A DNA stretch of 64,000 nt from Shewanella glacialimarina (GCF_020511155.1 NZ_CP041216.1:3658001-3722000); one strand, 5' to 3'. Positions 1 to 9,833 are shown, numbered from the stretch's first letter. The notes: generated by a model not told the origin, from the letters alone. Numbers and translations are program-made.

Positions 1-272
1 TCACCATTCTTACGTCTATTTTTTACCAGCCCCATCCACACTTTCCCACTAGAAATGCAGGACCACATTTCTTTAAACACCGCACTAGGCATATCGGGGT
101 GTCGAATAAGATTATGCGGTTTTCCAATCAACTCTTCACGTGTAAAACCGCTTACTTCAACAAATTCATCATTACAATAGGTAATATGGCCTCGGGCATC
201 TGTACCAGAAATCAATCTAAAATGAGGCTTAAAAACGTGCAGTTTTTGTGTTACAGGTTGATTGTCACGCAT
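1..272 (-). CDS. PAS-domain sensor, probable Aer-like aerotaxis/chemotaxis receptor (5' part only)
   Basis: The first 90 codons of a minus-strand gene that runs off the left edge. The visible sequence is a PAS domain of the Aer type: residues about 20-40 carry the fold start (ITYCNDEFVEVSGF), followed by ELIGKPHNLIRHPDMP and a stretch with W, G and the VKNRRKNG motif that is characteristic of FAD-binding PAS domains in aerotaxis receptors. The ATG at 272 is preceded by AAGGA at good spacing. In this family the PAS domain is normally followed by membrane segments and a methyl-accepting signalling domain, or by a GGDEF output; that part lies outside the window, so the output is unknown. Redox or oxygen sensing is inferred from the family. 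Confidence 0.8.
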   Translation of the reverse strand, partial: MRDNQPVTQKLHVFKPHFRLISGTDARGHITYCNDEFVEVSGFTREELIGKPHNLIRHPDMPSAVFKEMWSCISSGKVWMGLVKNRRKNG

Positions 273-485
273 ATTACATCCTTGATGTTTAGCCTAAAAT
301 ACACTCTATGTCAGTAAAATATAGTCTAAATGGCTAATATTGAAATCTTCAGACCAACTTAGTGACTATTAATTAAAAATCTCATTGCCTGTATTTATAG
401 CAATCGTCGCAAAAATAACTTTATGCATTACAGGCTTGAAACCATACTGACAAATATTTAGTCGCTTCGTGGTCAACTCTCTGAT

Positions 486-1886
486 CTAAAGCTCAATCAT
501 AATATCGATTAATTGTGCATTATCTTCATCCGAGTCAAAGGTCGCAAATAGCAATTTTGTGCCTTCAGTTACCATCACGCTGTCAAAATTATCTTCTGCA
601 TTTGGATAAAACTTTAAAAAATCAGACTTCAAAACTGGAATGTTATAACGTGCAAGCACAAGGTTAAAATCCTGTTTACTTTGCTCTTTAATAATAGATT
701 CCGTCACTCTGATTCTGTTAACAATCCCCTTATCATTGACACCAAAAAGTAGATTTTCATTAGCAATAACCCAAACACCGTCAGCATTTAAGTTAACTTG
801 GTTACTCCGCTGTTGATCGTCTAGCTGGTACATATCTTCGGTATTCATAGTAAAAAAATGGCTAACTTCAATAGAGTCTGTCGCGGTAAAATTAATATTT
901 GCAGACTTTTTTTTATCACCTGATGGCAATATTGTAAAACCATTCAATAGAAGCTCAGCGTCCTTATATAGATCGACTTTAAAGCTTTCAAAGTCTAAAA
1001 ATAGTTGGGATGTGTCGCTATACACAATGGTCTCATCACCGTGCTGAACCAAATCGAGATTTTGGTTAACACTTTGATATGTGTCTCTATAATTGACATC
1101 GTTAATAAACCAATTATCAATATCATAGTTTTCACTAAACGCGATGAGATTTGTGCCATGGCTATTTAGAATAGCCTCATTTTTAGCAATACCTATCACT
1201 TTATTACTCTTTACATAAAACCATAGACTTCTGCCATAACCCAATATTTGGGTACCATCTTGGTCTAATAATCTAATACTTTCAGGCCCCATTTGAGCTT
1301 TTAATATAGATAGCGGATCGCCTAACATAACGCCATAAGCACCATTGACAGACACGCTTGCGCTAGGCGGCTTATGTTTATCGGCGCTGATCATTAAAGA
1401 TTTACTATTTGGTACAGCCAACACTACTGAAGTATCGGATAATAGAACTCTCATACCATTACTACCAAAGGGAGTCCGCTTAGTCGTAAGCTCCTTGTTA
1501 TCACAAAGTGTAATGTTTTTTGCTTCTATATTGACGTTGATTTTATAATTGTCATATTTATCTTCATCACTATTATCGGCCACTTTTTTAACAAAATCTA
1601 AGGTGAATAGTTGCTCAATAATAATGGCTTCAGCACCTGATTTTTTGCCATTTTGCTGAGCCACTAACAATGCATTTTTTATTGATTGCTCTCTAAAATC
1701 ATCAGCATTTAGCTTAGTAGTTACATCATCATTTTCATCATTTATAAAAGTTAACTGCTGATGATATTCACTTAAAATGATCGGTTCACACTTGGGAAAG
1801 TAATCAAGAATAGCAGGCAGCTCGCTTGCGAACGCGATATTAGACAGGCATGTGGACAAAATTGCATAGCGTAGTGGTTTAAACAT
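486..1886 (-). CDS. Exported protein of unknown function, 466 aa
   Basis: A single long open frame with a convincing signal peptide (residues about 1-20, cleavage after NIAFA), so the product is probably periplasmic or outer-membrane associated. No family is recognised. The body is rich in Asp, Asn and Ser, with no further membrane segments and no catalytic motif that I can identify. Two regions (about residues 185-270 and 370-466) both have a pattern of short hydrophobic strands around GVMLGDPLS / LLFGVNDKG, which may be a diverged repeat; this is a visual impression only. It stands alone: upstream is a 250-base intergenic region and downstream a PAS sensor gene on the same strand more than 200 bases away. 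Confidence 0.75.
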   Translation of the reverse strand: MFKPLRYAILSTCLSNIAFASELPAILDYFPKCEPIILSEYHQQLTFINDENDDVTTKLNADDFREQSIKNALLVAQQNGKKSGAEAIIIEQLFTLDFVKKVADNSDEDKYDNYKINVNIEAKNITLCDNKELTTKRTPFGSNGMRVLLSDTSVVLAVPNSKSLMISADKHKPPSASVSVNGAYGVMLGDPLSILKAQMGPESIRLLDQDGTQILGYGRSLWFYVKSNKVIGIAKNEAILNSHGTNLIAFSENYDIDNWFINDVNYRDTYQSVNQNLDLVQHGDETIVYSDTSQLFLDFESFKVDLYKDAELLLNGFTILPSGDKKKSANINFTATDSIEVSHFFTMNTEDMYQLDDQQRSNQVNLNADGVWVIANENLLFGVNDKGIVNRIRVTESIIKEQSKQDFNLVLARYNIPVLKSDFLKFYPNAEDNFDSVMVTEGTKLLFATFDSDEDNAQLIDIMIEL

Positions 1887-2142
1887 AAATCATCCTTGAG
1901 AGTGTTTTTAGATCAACTATTCCATTTTAAAGTATGACCTTTTACTGAAATTAGACCTAATATGTAGTGCGTTTAAATATCGATAACGATTAAATATTTG
2001 AAGTATTAGTAAAAATTTTTCTTAATGTTAAAGAACAAATTTATAGATAATCACATAAAATATCAATGTTAAAAAACATAACCTAATATGAAAATCCATT
2101 GAAATATGGCGTGGTTTAATCCTGTTATAAAGGACCTAATGC

Positions 2143-2931
2143 GTGAACATTAAATTTGTTATTTATGGATTAGTGACACTTACAGTCATTACTGATGTTT
2201 TTGCCGATGAAGCAGTAGCCGTTTTTAAATGGCCGAAACAATATAAAGCTGCCGTGAGCCTTTCATATGATGATGCGTTGAATAGCCAGTTAATAAATGC
2301 AGTCCCTGCGCTAGATAAATATGGCTTTAAAGCGTCATTCTACCTTACTCTTTCAACCCCAAACTTGACCACCAACATCGAACAATGGCGTCAAGTCGCT
2401 ACCAATGGTCATGAACTGGGAAATCACACCCTGTACCATACTTGTAGTAAATCCATATCAGGGCGAGATTGGGTGATGCCATATCATGATTTAGATACCA
2501 AGGTAATCAGTCACATACGTCAAGAAGTGCTGTTAGCCAATACGCTGCTTCACGCTATCGATAATAAAAACAGTCGCACTTTCACTCCACCATGTGGTGA
2601 TTTTAATGTATCTGATGGCAATTATATTAACGCGATTAGAGACTCTTTTATCGCGATTAAAGGATATAACCCTCAATACGACCCCAAGTTTGATCTATTA
2701 CTGATGCCAGAAAATGTCAGTGGTGAAACCCTGATCGCATTCGTTAATGAAGTCCAATCCCAAGGGGGGCTAGCTAACATTGTGTTTCATGGTATTGAAG
2801 GCGACTATTTAACGGTAAGTGATAAAGCCCATAATGAATTACTGCAATATTTAGCAGAAAACAAAGATAGGCTATGGGTTGATACCTACTCTACTATTAT
2901 GAATTACGTCAAAACTGAACATGGTTTCTAA
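2143..2931 (+). CDS. Secreted polysaccharide deacetylase (NodB homology domain)
   Basis: 262 residues. Signal peptide about 1-21 (cleavage after VFA). The NodB/CE4 fold is shown by the metal-binding signature SYDDALNS with Asp43-Asp44, the histidine pair in GNHTLYH (His95, His99), the PPCGDFN segment near residue 150 and a late His in NIVFHGIEGDY. CE4 enzymes remove acetyl groups from N-acetylated or O-acetylated polysaccharides using a divalent metal. The start is GTG at 2143, placed about 10 bases after AAAGGA; an ATG four bases upstream is out of frame and closes at once. It is convergent with an SGNH-hydrolase lipoprotein, its stop only 3 bases from that gene's stop. Substrate is unknown. 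Confidence 0.88.
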   Translation: MNIKFVIYGLVTLTVITDVFADEAVAVFKWPKQYKAAVSLSYDDALNSQLINAVPALDKYGFKASFYLTLSTPNLTTNIEQWRQVATNGHELGNHTLYHTCSKSISGRDWVMPYHDLDTKVISHIRQEVLLANTLLHAIDNKNSRTFTPPCGDFNVSDGNYINAIRDSFIAIKGYNPQYDPKFDLLLMPENVSGETLIAFVNEVQSQGGLANIVFHGIEGDYLTVSDKAHNELLQYLAENKDRLWVDTYSTIMNYVKTEHGF

Positions 2932-2934
2932 TTA

Positions 2935-3753
2935 TCAGCCAAAAAAGCAAGGTGTATTAGCTTGAATGGTTTCAGATGCGATTTGGCCGAGTAATTGTTG
3001 AGTCGGTTCATCAACGTCTATATCAGCAATGTAAGGCAATAGGTCTGCTGAGTTTCCAGTTATCACCTCATAGAAAACTAACGCTGTAAATAAATTGCCC
3101 ATTAATGACGCGTGGTTACCATCTGAACTATGTAATCTAAGGCTTGGCGATATCATCAATACTCTATCCCAAGCTAGTCCTATAGGGGCAACACAAGATT
3201 TTTGTACTGCGGCTATGCTGGAATGAAGCTGGTGAACCTGTCTACCTTCTTTGCTCCGTCCTAGTTGCGGATGTTCAGGAAAAAGAATTGGGGTAATTGA
3301 TTCATTTTTTGCTTTTTCAATCCAAATCTGAGTTTCTAAAGTTGAGTAACTCACCGTTCCTGATTGTGAGTATTTTTGCCCCTGTAAAATAAGGTGCGTC
3401 CACCGTTGCGTTGTTAATAAGTCATTGCGCCTCAGTTGGCTTCCCTTATCATCTAAAAAACCTCCCCCAGCATTAACAACTGTAACTTGTGCTTTATTAT
3501 TGCCAGCCTTGATAATTTTGTTGATCAAATCCGCTTGATTTGACACATGACTATTGCCAAATAATAGGATTTTATATTCATTTGAAAAACGATTATCAGG
3601 GACAGGTAAATTACTCTTTGGTGACCCAAGATCACCCTTTTGCTGATTATTGTCCGAGACATTAGCAATATAAGACGATGCACCATCACATGCAGATAAA
3701 CTTATAAATAAAATAATCGCAATGTATATAGGAAAAACAGTTTTTGAGTACAT
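2935..3753 (-). CDS. SGNH/GDSL-like hydrolase, predicted lipoprotein
   Basis: 272 residues. A lipoprotein signal peptide ends in the lipobox LSAC with Cys22. The mature part has the SGNH hydrolase blocks: GNSH with the presumed nucleophile Ser68, the NAGGGF segment (Gly/Asn oxyanion residues), and near residue 210 SDGNHASLMG, which supplies the Asp-x-x-His of the catalytic dyad. Members act as esterases or as deacetylases of sugars, and the substrate cannot be told from sequence. It lies head-to-tail with the alpha/beta-hydrolase lipoprotein upstream (45 bases apart, probably one transcript) and convergent with a polysaccharide deacetylase, which suggests work on extracellular acylated polymers; that is inference. 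Confidence 0.8.
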   Translation of the reverse strand: MYSKTVFPIYIAIILFISLSACDGASSYIANVSDNNQQKGDLGSPKSNLPVPDNRFSNEYKILLFGNSHVSNQADLINKIIKAGNNKAQVTVVNAGGGFLDDKGSQLRRNDLLTTQRWTHLILQGQKYSQSGTVSYSTLETQIWIEKAKNESITPILFPEHPQLGRSKEGRQVHQLHSSIAAVQKSCVAPIGLAWDRVLMISPSLRLHSSDGNHASLMGNLFTALVFYEVITGNSADLLPYIADIDVDEPTQQLLGQIASETIQANTPCFFG

Positions 3754-3797
3754 AGTGTCTCCGTAAAAATCAAATATGTTATTAAGTATATAAATAG

Positions 3798-4742
3798 TTA
3801 ATTAAATATTGGGGCGTAAATTTGCTTTAACACTTCAGAATCATAAACGGCTTCATGCGGTACATTATTGATTTGCGAAAAACTAACAGGTTTTAAACAG
3901 GCTTGCCAAACAGAAGTTTCGGTGCCACTGCTCGTATTATTAACTGCTGGATGTTCGATTGAAGTAACGACATCATTGCAACCATTTATTTGTCGCCAAT
4001 GGGCTAATGTATCCGTTACAGATTGAATATCACCATTAGTTCGCCCCGAAATGGGTACATCAGAATCCTGCGGGCTATGAAAGTGATGCAGCGTAACTGC
4101 TGTAGATGTTGTACATTGGTCAAAGTATCCCCTAAATTGACCTGCCAGCGAAACAACCGCCGTTATTTGCTCAGGTATTGCACATGCAAGCTTATAAGCC
4201 ATAAACCCACCTGCCGAATAACCAAAAATATACACTTTATCGCTTGTGATATTATTCTCTGCTCGAAGTTGGACAAGTAAGCTACTGATAAAATCTGTAT
4301 CTATAGCTCCGCCACTGTCACTGTTTTCGCTATCCCATCCCCAAAACTTATGACTACCTTGGGGAGATACTGATAATAATTGCCTTTCATTTGTTAAACT
4401 CTTTGCATCAAAAATGCCCGCCACTTTCTGTGGTGTTCCCGGCGCACCATGTAGGAATAAGGCGATACCTTTTATTTCAGCATTAGGTTTATAAATAACG
4501 ACATCACGATTATTGACCGTCATACAACTAGCATCGATTGGTAATGATGTACCGGCACAAGTAGTTGCTTGTGGTGGCTTAACTTCTGGAATATCAGGAC
4601 TGTCACTGCCGCCTCCACATCCTACTAATAAACTCAATATTGCTAAGCACGCTGCAGGTAACGTCATTATTGATTGGGCCAAATGTCGTGAAAAACTCAT
4701 TTTTTGGGTATGATACTTAATGCTATTCGATATATTCTTCAT
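3798..4742 (-). CDS. Alpha/beta-hydrolase lipoprotein of the polyhydroxybutyrate depolymerase/feruloyl esterase (LpqC-like) family
   Basis: 314 residues from the chosen ATG at 4742, which has AAGGAT 5 bases upstream; the frame stays open further 5' (to 4781) but without a better start. Lipobox LLVGC followed by Gly/Ser/Asp linker. Catalytic features: the oxyanion strand LFLHGAPGTP, the nucleophile elbow GYSAGGFMAY (Gly-x-Ser-x-Gly), an Asp-containing loop SPQDSDVPI, and a C-terminal His in VPHEAVY. This is the layout of COG3509 esterases, which hydrolyse polyester or feruloyl ester bonds. It probably shares a transcript with the SGNH lipoprotein downstream and is divergent from the CadC-like regulator at 4862. 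Confidence 0.82.
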   Translation of the reverse strand: MKNISNSIKYHTQKMSFSRHLAQSIMTLPAACLAILSLLVGCGGGSDSPDIPEVKPPQATTCAGTSLPIDASCMTVNNRDVVIYKPNAEIKGIALFLHGAPGTPQKVAGIFDAKSLTNERQLLSVSPQGSHKFWGWDSENSDSGGAIDTDFISSLLVQLRAENNITSDKVYIFGYSAGGFMAYKLACAIPEQITAVVSLAGQFRGYFDQCTTSTAVTLHHFHSPQDSDVPISGRTNGDIQSVTDTLAHWRQINGCNDVVTSIEHPAVNNTSSGTETSVWQACLKPVSFSQINNVPHEAVYDSEVLKQIYAPIFN

Positions 4743-4861
4743 GATAATCCTTTCATCGTTTTTGTGGTTTAAGTGTGCCACTACCTTGATTAGGAAAAAT
4801 AAAGAAGTAAGAATGGTTTGATAATGAATTGATAATGATCAGCTAAATAATAAGGATATAG

Positions 4862-6955
4862 ATGCATTATGCATTTGGTAGTATTACCGTTGACCTTGAA
4901 AAAGTAGAAATACAAAAAAATAACGTTCACGTAGTTTGCGAACCACGCATTTTTGAATTGCTAGTATTTTTTTGCAACCATCCTCAAGAAGCCATATCCA
5001 GAGAACAACTAATTACACAGGTTTGGGGCGGAAGAGTTGTCAGTGATGCAGCGGTAAATCGTGCGATTGGTGAACTTCGAAAGCTCATCGAAGACACTCC
5101 TTCATCTCCAATATGGCTAAAAACGGTCAGTAAAGTCGGTTATATATTCACCGCGTGTCCTACCTTATTAGCACCCCATAATTTAAGTGACGCAGTAAAT
5201 ACCAACACAGACTCAAGTAATCAGGCTCAAATACTCCCTCAGCCTAAAGCAACTGACATTAAAATTAATAAATCTGCCACATTATTTTCTGCATTCAATT
5301 TAACGGCATTAGGCATTATCATCTTACTTGTCATCGTAGGGGTAAGTTTTTATCAATCTAGTCAATCAAGCATCCAACAACCATTACTTAAAATTCTAGA
5401 TAGGCAACCGAAAACAGCCCTTCAGGGTAGCGCCTTTAATCCATCATTTGATCCGCACACTCAAGGTTTGGTTTTTCTATATAGAGCCAGTGCTGACGAT
5501 TATGCCCAACTGTTTATGCAACAAGCCGACAGCCCACCGATAACAATGACCCATGATAGCTATTACTACACTGATGTAATCTATGCTGCCGATGGTTTTA
5601 TCTATGCATCCCGGTTAAATAATTTACAACAAAGGGAATGTGAAATTGTTAAATTGGATCCAGCCACCAAACAGTTAGATTTAGTATTAAATTGTGGTCA
5701 AAGAGTCGTCACTCAATTAGCTTTTGATCAACATAGCAAAAGACTAATTTATCAATATCGCCCAAGCATATCTGAGCCTTATGCCATTTATGCATATCAA
5801 TTAGATACAGGCAGAAAGCAACAACTAACCCACCCAAAACAAATAGGCAATAATTTAGGAGACTATTTGTTCTCCTTGTCTACAAAAAATCAAATTTTGG
5901 CGGTAGTTGAGTACAGCGATAATGGTGCCGATAATCTTAAGTTAATAGATCTTAACGATAATAGTATTATTGCCAAGGTTCCCTTTATCGATAATGTATA
6001 TGGCTTAGTTTGGCGATCAGACCATCATTTGCTGGCATCTAATAGTGAAGGGTTGTTTGAGTTTGATATCAACACATCAATATTAACCACGGTAGAAAAA
6101 AGTGATCAATTTGGAAGGCTGGCTGCCGGAGATGATTTAAGTTCAATTATTACAGAAAGAAGCCAGACAACGATTAACATCTTCAGACATTCACTGCAAG
6201 ACTCGTCATCCGTTGCACTAACCGCAAGCTCATGGATCAGTCAGCAGCCCACTTTAGGTAATAAAAGTAACATCCTAGCATTTAAATCTAATCGTACCGG
6301 TAAAGAAAAAGTCTATATTCAATCGGAAAACCAAGCGGCTTATACTGCCGAGTTTGATGACGATATAGAACATATTAGCGCAATGGCTTGGTCAGTTAAT
6401 GATCAGGACCTGATTGCCAGTATCAATAATCACTTATATCGCTATTCTGTAAAAAACCGAAATTGGCAACAACTCGCTAAGCAATTTTCACAGGTACACC
6501 ACGTAGCCTATTCACAGCAGTCAATATTATTTAGTGCTGAAGTTAATAACCAATGGAATATCTGGCAGCTTTCGTCTGAAACGGGTGAAATTTCTCAACT
6601 CACGACAAAAGGAGGTTATAGCGCCCAAAGTAATGGGCAGCAGTTGTACTTCACTAAATTCAATCATTCAGGGTTATATCAATTAGATTTACACACAGGT
6701 AGTGAAACACTATTAATTAATGACTTTCCGATTGCTGGGTGGAGACATTGGCAATTACGTGATAGTAAAATTTATTATTTGCTAGATAAAAAGTATAAGG
6801 AATTAAATCTGAAAAATTCAGAGACACAAATACTTTTTGAATTTACAGGACGCATGCCTAATAACTGCAATATGGCTTATAAGCACCATTTTTTTGCATG
6901 TGACCAAATAGAGTTAAGTCAAAGTAACATTTGGCAACTTCAGCTTTCAGAATAA
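4862..6955 (+). CDS. CadC/ToxR-type transmembrane transcriptional regulator with periplasmic beta-propeller-like domain
   Basis: 697 residues. Residues 1-97 form an OmpR-type winged helix (PRIFELLVFF, ISREQLITQVWG, VSDAAVNRAIGELRK, IWLKTVSKVGYIF). A Gln/Asn/Ser-rich linker leads to one membrane helix at about 147-164, and the remaining 530 residues are periplasmic, with repeated FDP/FDQH and W-x-x-D strands like TolB/WD40 propellers. Such one-component regulators sense a periplasmic cue and bind DNA directly from the membrane. AAGGAT precedes the ATG at 4862 at good distance. It is divergent from the two esterase lipoproteins, about 120 bases between starts, so these hydrolase genes are the obvious candidate targets (inference). 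Confidence 0.87.
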   Translation: MHYAFGSITVDLEKVEIQKNNVHVVCEPRIFELLVFFCNHPQEAISREQLITQVWGGRVVSDAAVNRAIGELRKLIEDTPSSPIWLKTVSKVGYIFTACPTLLAPHNLSDAVNTNTDSSNQAQILPQPKATDIKINKSATLFSAFNLTALGIIILLVIVGVSFYQSSQSSIQQPLLKILDRQPKTALQGSAFNPSFDPHTQGLVFLYRASADDYAQLFMQQADSPPITMTHDSYYYTDVIYAADGFIYASRLNNLQQRECEIVKLDPATKQLDLVLNCGQRVVTQLAFDQHSKRLIYQYRPSISEPYAIYAYQLDTGRKQQLTHPKQIGNNLGDYLFSLSTKNQILAVVEYSDNGADNLKLIDLNDNSIIAKVPFIDNVYGLVWRSDHHLLASNSEGLFEFDINTSILTTVEKSDQFGRLAAGDDLSSIITERSQTTINIFRHSLQDSSSVALTASSWISQQPTLGNKSNILAFKSNRTGKEKVYIQSENQAAYTAEFDDDIEHISAMAWSVNDQDLIASINNHLYRYSVKNRNWQQLAKQFSQVHHVAYSQQSILFSAEVNNQWNIWQLSSETGEISQLTTKGGYSAQSNGQQLYFTKFNHSGLYQLDLHTGSETLLINDFPIAGWRHWQLRDSKIYYLLDKKYKELNLKNSETQILFEFTGRMPNNCNMAYKHHFFACDQIELSQSNIWQLQLSE

Positions 6956-7069
6956 CCTAAATAATTGTGTTTTAAATTCAATTTCGTTGGTGACGTTCCA
7001 AAACCAACAAATATAAAATAAGCATCACTTGAATTCAGATAAAAATAAGTTTTTAATTTACAGCAATAC

Positions 7070-7258
7070 ATGTATAAAAAATCTACTCACATTCGCTTTG
7101 CTGGCACCTTAAGTGATTCTCCGTTTTACCTTGCGTTTAACCCTAATTTGAATTGAAGTAGAGATATCGTCGAATGACTTAATCAAGAATTGGCCGAACC
7201 TGAAAATTTGCAACGATTACAGCAGTTAGTTAGCGACTACACCAGCAAGCAACAATAA
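7070..7258 (+). pseudogene. Relic of the C-terminal end of a periplasmic solute-binding protein (SBP_bac_3 type)
   Basis: One frame from the ATG at 7070 to a TAA at 7256-7258 holds 62 codons broken by two in-frame stops (codons 29 and 36). Read through, it contains DSPFYLAFNP, then SRDIVE and LNQELAEPENLQRL, then LVSDYTSK before the final stop. This is the usual tail of family-3 solute-binding proteins, where the last beta strand is followed by an iterator helix and a closing helix. The rest of such a gene is missing, so this is a decayed remnant. It fills most of the 320 bases between the regulator and the M14 peptidase gene. Confidence 0.5.
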
Positions 7259-7275
7259 AACTGCTGCTAAAAACA

Positions 7276-8097
7276 TTAATAATCTGCTTTATATAATCCA
7301 ATAAAAGCCCTCATTGCGGCGCTGTTAGCTAATACTCTTTGATCAAAATTTTGCTGACCTGGTGTTTCAGTACATGCACCAAGTTTGGCCCCAAGCTTGA
7401 CTAAAAAAGACTCAAATGATGAATCAAAATGATTAAATATCACCCCATTTCTTACGGGACAATCATCAATATCACCATCTTGTGCTAGCGCAAAATATTG
7501 TGCTAGCGCATCTCGTAAACTAAAACTGAAAGTTCCAGGCGAGCAATTTGATTCAAATGAATATAAATAAGTAGCACTAAGCAACACATCTTCGTGACAT
7601 GTCAGCACACCGTCTCGACTTAACTTTGCTAATAAATCAGCATGCTGAAGTAATAATTTACCTTCTACAGAGGTATATTGATTCGATTTGGGTTGCTGCT
7701 GTTCAAGCAAAAATCCCCTGTTGGGATTTTCACCAAATAGATTGAACCTTTGTCCGTTACGAAATCCGCTTGGGTTAACTAAAGGTAACAAACTTAAGTT
7801 AAGGTGTTCTAAGATGTCATCGGGAAGTTGCTGTAAAAAGTGGAGCATTCCCCATGGGCCAGCGGCCTCTTCGCCATGAAAGCCTGCGCAAATTAACACT
7901 GAAGGTAAATCATTCTTTTGCGTGCTTGATTGATACAGACTAATAGGCAAATCATCAACCGATCCTAAAGTCATTTGATTAAAGCGTAAACGCGCTATTT
8001 CAGTTGCGAGTTTAGCGCTAAATAGATCAACATCATTACTCTGACAATTGTATATATTACAAGGCCAAAAATAGGCTTGATTAATTGTATCGGTCAT
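7276..8097 (-). CDS. M14-family zinc carboxypeptidase (murein-peptide amidase-like)
   Basis: 273 residues from the ATG at 8097, which has AGAGG about 6 bases upstream; an upstream in-frame ATG at 8181 would add 28 residues with no ribosome site. Metal-binding motif HGEE in ICAGFHGEEAAGP (His-x-x-Glu of M14), substrate-binding NPSGF and NPNRGF (Asn-Arg pair), and a third zinc ligand in TCHED. There is no signal peptide, so the enzyme is cytoplasmic, as for MpaA-like enzymes that trim the gamma-D-Glu-diaminopimelate bond of recycled murein peptides; assignment to that exact reaction is inference. Single gene, divergent from the MATE transporter at 8314. Confidence 0.8.
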   Translation of the reverse strand: MTDTINQAYFWPCNIYNCQSNDVDLFSAKLATEIARLRFNQMTLGSVDDLPISLYQSSTQKNDLPSVLICAGFHGEEAAGPWGMLHFLQQLPDDILEHLNLSLLPLVNPSGFRNGQRFNLFGENPNRGFLLEQQQPKSNQYTSVEGKLLLQHADLLAKLSRDGVLTCHEDVLLSATYLYSFESNCSPGTFSFSLRDALAQYFALAQDGDIDDCPVRNGVIFNHFDSSFESFLVKLGAKLGACTETPGQQNFDQRVLANSAAMRAFIGLYKADY

Positions 8098-8313
8098 ACA
8101 AAACCTCTGAAAAACGCTTAAAATGTAATAGCCAAGACGTGTCCTATTGTAGCGATTAATAATAAAATAGTCATCGGTCAAGAGAACCCGTTAAAATCTA
8201 TTTTTATGGGGGATTACCATAGGTCATACTTTCAGCTAACACATCAATTTGCATATCACTTCAGTGTTTTCAGATAAACACTTTGGTTAACATCATTTTT
8301 TATTATTTGAGTC

Positions 8314-9687
8314 ATGTCTATGTCGTCAACAGGTACATCATTACAGCCAGCTCAACAAGATTTAAGCTTGTTAGAGCAGCCTGTTGCAAAACTTTTTTGG
8401 CGCTATTCAATACCGACTATAGCGTCAATGTTAATTACCGGTATTTATGTTGCCATCGATGGTATGTTTGTTGGCCACTATTTGGGGGAGACAGGATTAG
8501 CAGGCATGATGTTAGCTTACCCTGTCGGTGCCATTTTATATGCTGTAGGGGCCTTAATAGGAATGGGCAGCGCTGCCCTTGTATCAATGAACCTTGGTAA
8601 GGGTAATATTATCAAGGCTCGGCATATTTTGGGTAATGCATTCAGTTTATGTTTACTGGCTGGATTATTTTTTGCCGTTTGTGGGAGCCTGTTTGCTAAG
8701 GACATCTTGATTGCACTCGGGGCTGAGGGGGAGGTATTACGCAGTGCCCATGATTATTTATTCTGGTACTTTGCCCTGAGCCATTTTCCTATTATGTCTT
8801 TAGCTTTTACAGCACTATTACGTAACGATGGTAGGCCGCATTTTGTCACCTGTGTACTTATTACTGGTGGCATATTAAATACCTTTTTAGATTGGTTATT
8901 TATAGTGGTATATCCCTTTGGCCTAGCAGGTGCTGCGATAGCCACAATGTTAAGTCAAGCCGTAACTGGCTTATTGTGCTTACAGCATTTTTTTGGCACT
9001 AAAACGCAATTAAAAATCAATTGGTCGCAAATGCGGCTTCGAGCAGAGCATTGCATCGATATTACTAAGACGGGTTTCCCGAGCTTTTTAATGAATTTGT
9101 ACTTATCGATAGTACTCACTCTTCACAATACCGCCTTACTCTGGGTAGGCGCACCTTTACATGTTGCGGTTTATGGCGTCATTAGTTATACCGAGGCAAT
9201 CTTCTATTTGGTTTTTGAAGGGATTGCTTTTGGCACCCAGCCTATCTTTAGCTTTAATGCTGGCGCAGGTCGCTACGACAGGGTCAAAGAGGCTCGCCAC
9301 ATTGCATTTAGTATGACTTTACTGGTCGCCGTTATTGGGTTTATTTTAATTTACACTCGCCCACAGTGGATGGTGTATCTTTTTGCCGGGAATAACCCTG
9401 AATTAACCCCTGTGGCGATTGAAGGGTTACGATGGTATTTTTGGGGACTGCCTATGGAAGGATTATTACTTGTTGGAGCGAGTTTTTTCCAAGCTATTGG
9501 TGCTACCAAAGAGTCTGCTATTTTAACGGGGTTAAAATTAATATTAATTGCCGCGGTAATTTACCTTTTTGCATGGGCATTCGGTGTTTTCGGTGTATGG
9601 ATTTCACTCGCGAGTTGCGGCGTGGTACTGACGATATGGATGTTATTTGCCATTAAACGAGTCGACAAATATAGAATGGGAGCTTAG
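8314..9687 (+). CDS. MATE-family multidrug/metabolite efflux transporter
   Basis: 457 residues, about twelve hydrophobic helices in the two-bundle MATE arrangement. The N-terminal segment VAKLFWRYSIPTIASML, the YVAIDGMFVG loop and the internal GLAGAAIATMLSQ are typical of MatE domains; the second half repeats the pattern (EGIAFGTQPIFSFNAGAG, then LLLVGASFFQAIGATK). MATE carriers export cationic compounds in exchange for Na+ or H+. ATG at 8314 has GAG nearby; a second ATG two codons later is an alternative. Single gene followed by an AT-rich spacer and then the porin leader hairpin. Confidence 0.9.
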   Translation: MSMSSTGTSLQPAQQDLSLLEQPVAKLFWRYSIPTIASMLITGIYVAIDGMFVGHYLGETGLAGMMLAYPVGAILYAVGALIGMGSAALVSMNLGKGNIIKARHILGNAFSLCLLAGLFFAVCGSLFAKDILIALGAEGEVLRSAHDYLFWYFALSHFPIMSLAFTALLRNDGRPHFVTCVLITGGILNTFLDWLFIVVYPFGLAGAAIATMLSQAVTGLLCLQHFFGTKTQLKINWSQMRLRAEHCIDITKTGFPSFLMNLYLSIVLTLHNTALLWVGAPLHVAVYGVISYTEAIFYLVFEGIAFGTQPIFSFNAGAGRYDRVKEARHIAFSMTLLVAVIGFILIYTRPQWMVYLFAGNNPELTPVAIEGLRWYFWGLPMEGLLLVGASFFQAIGATKESAILTGLKLILIAAVIYLFAWAFGVFGVWISLASCGVVLTIWMLFAIKRVDKYRMGA

Positions 9688-9833
9688 AGAAATATATTTC
9701 AGCGTCCTTAACAATATCTAAGTAATGCTTATTAAAAACAGTGCTTACAAGCAAAGAAAAAGCTTTAGACCATAATACATCAAATAAGTTGCAAAAAAGT
9801 TAACTCAAAGTTGCACTAATAAAAAACTGTCCT

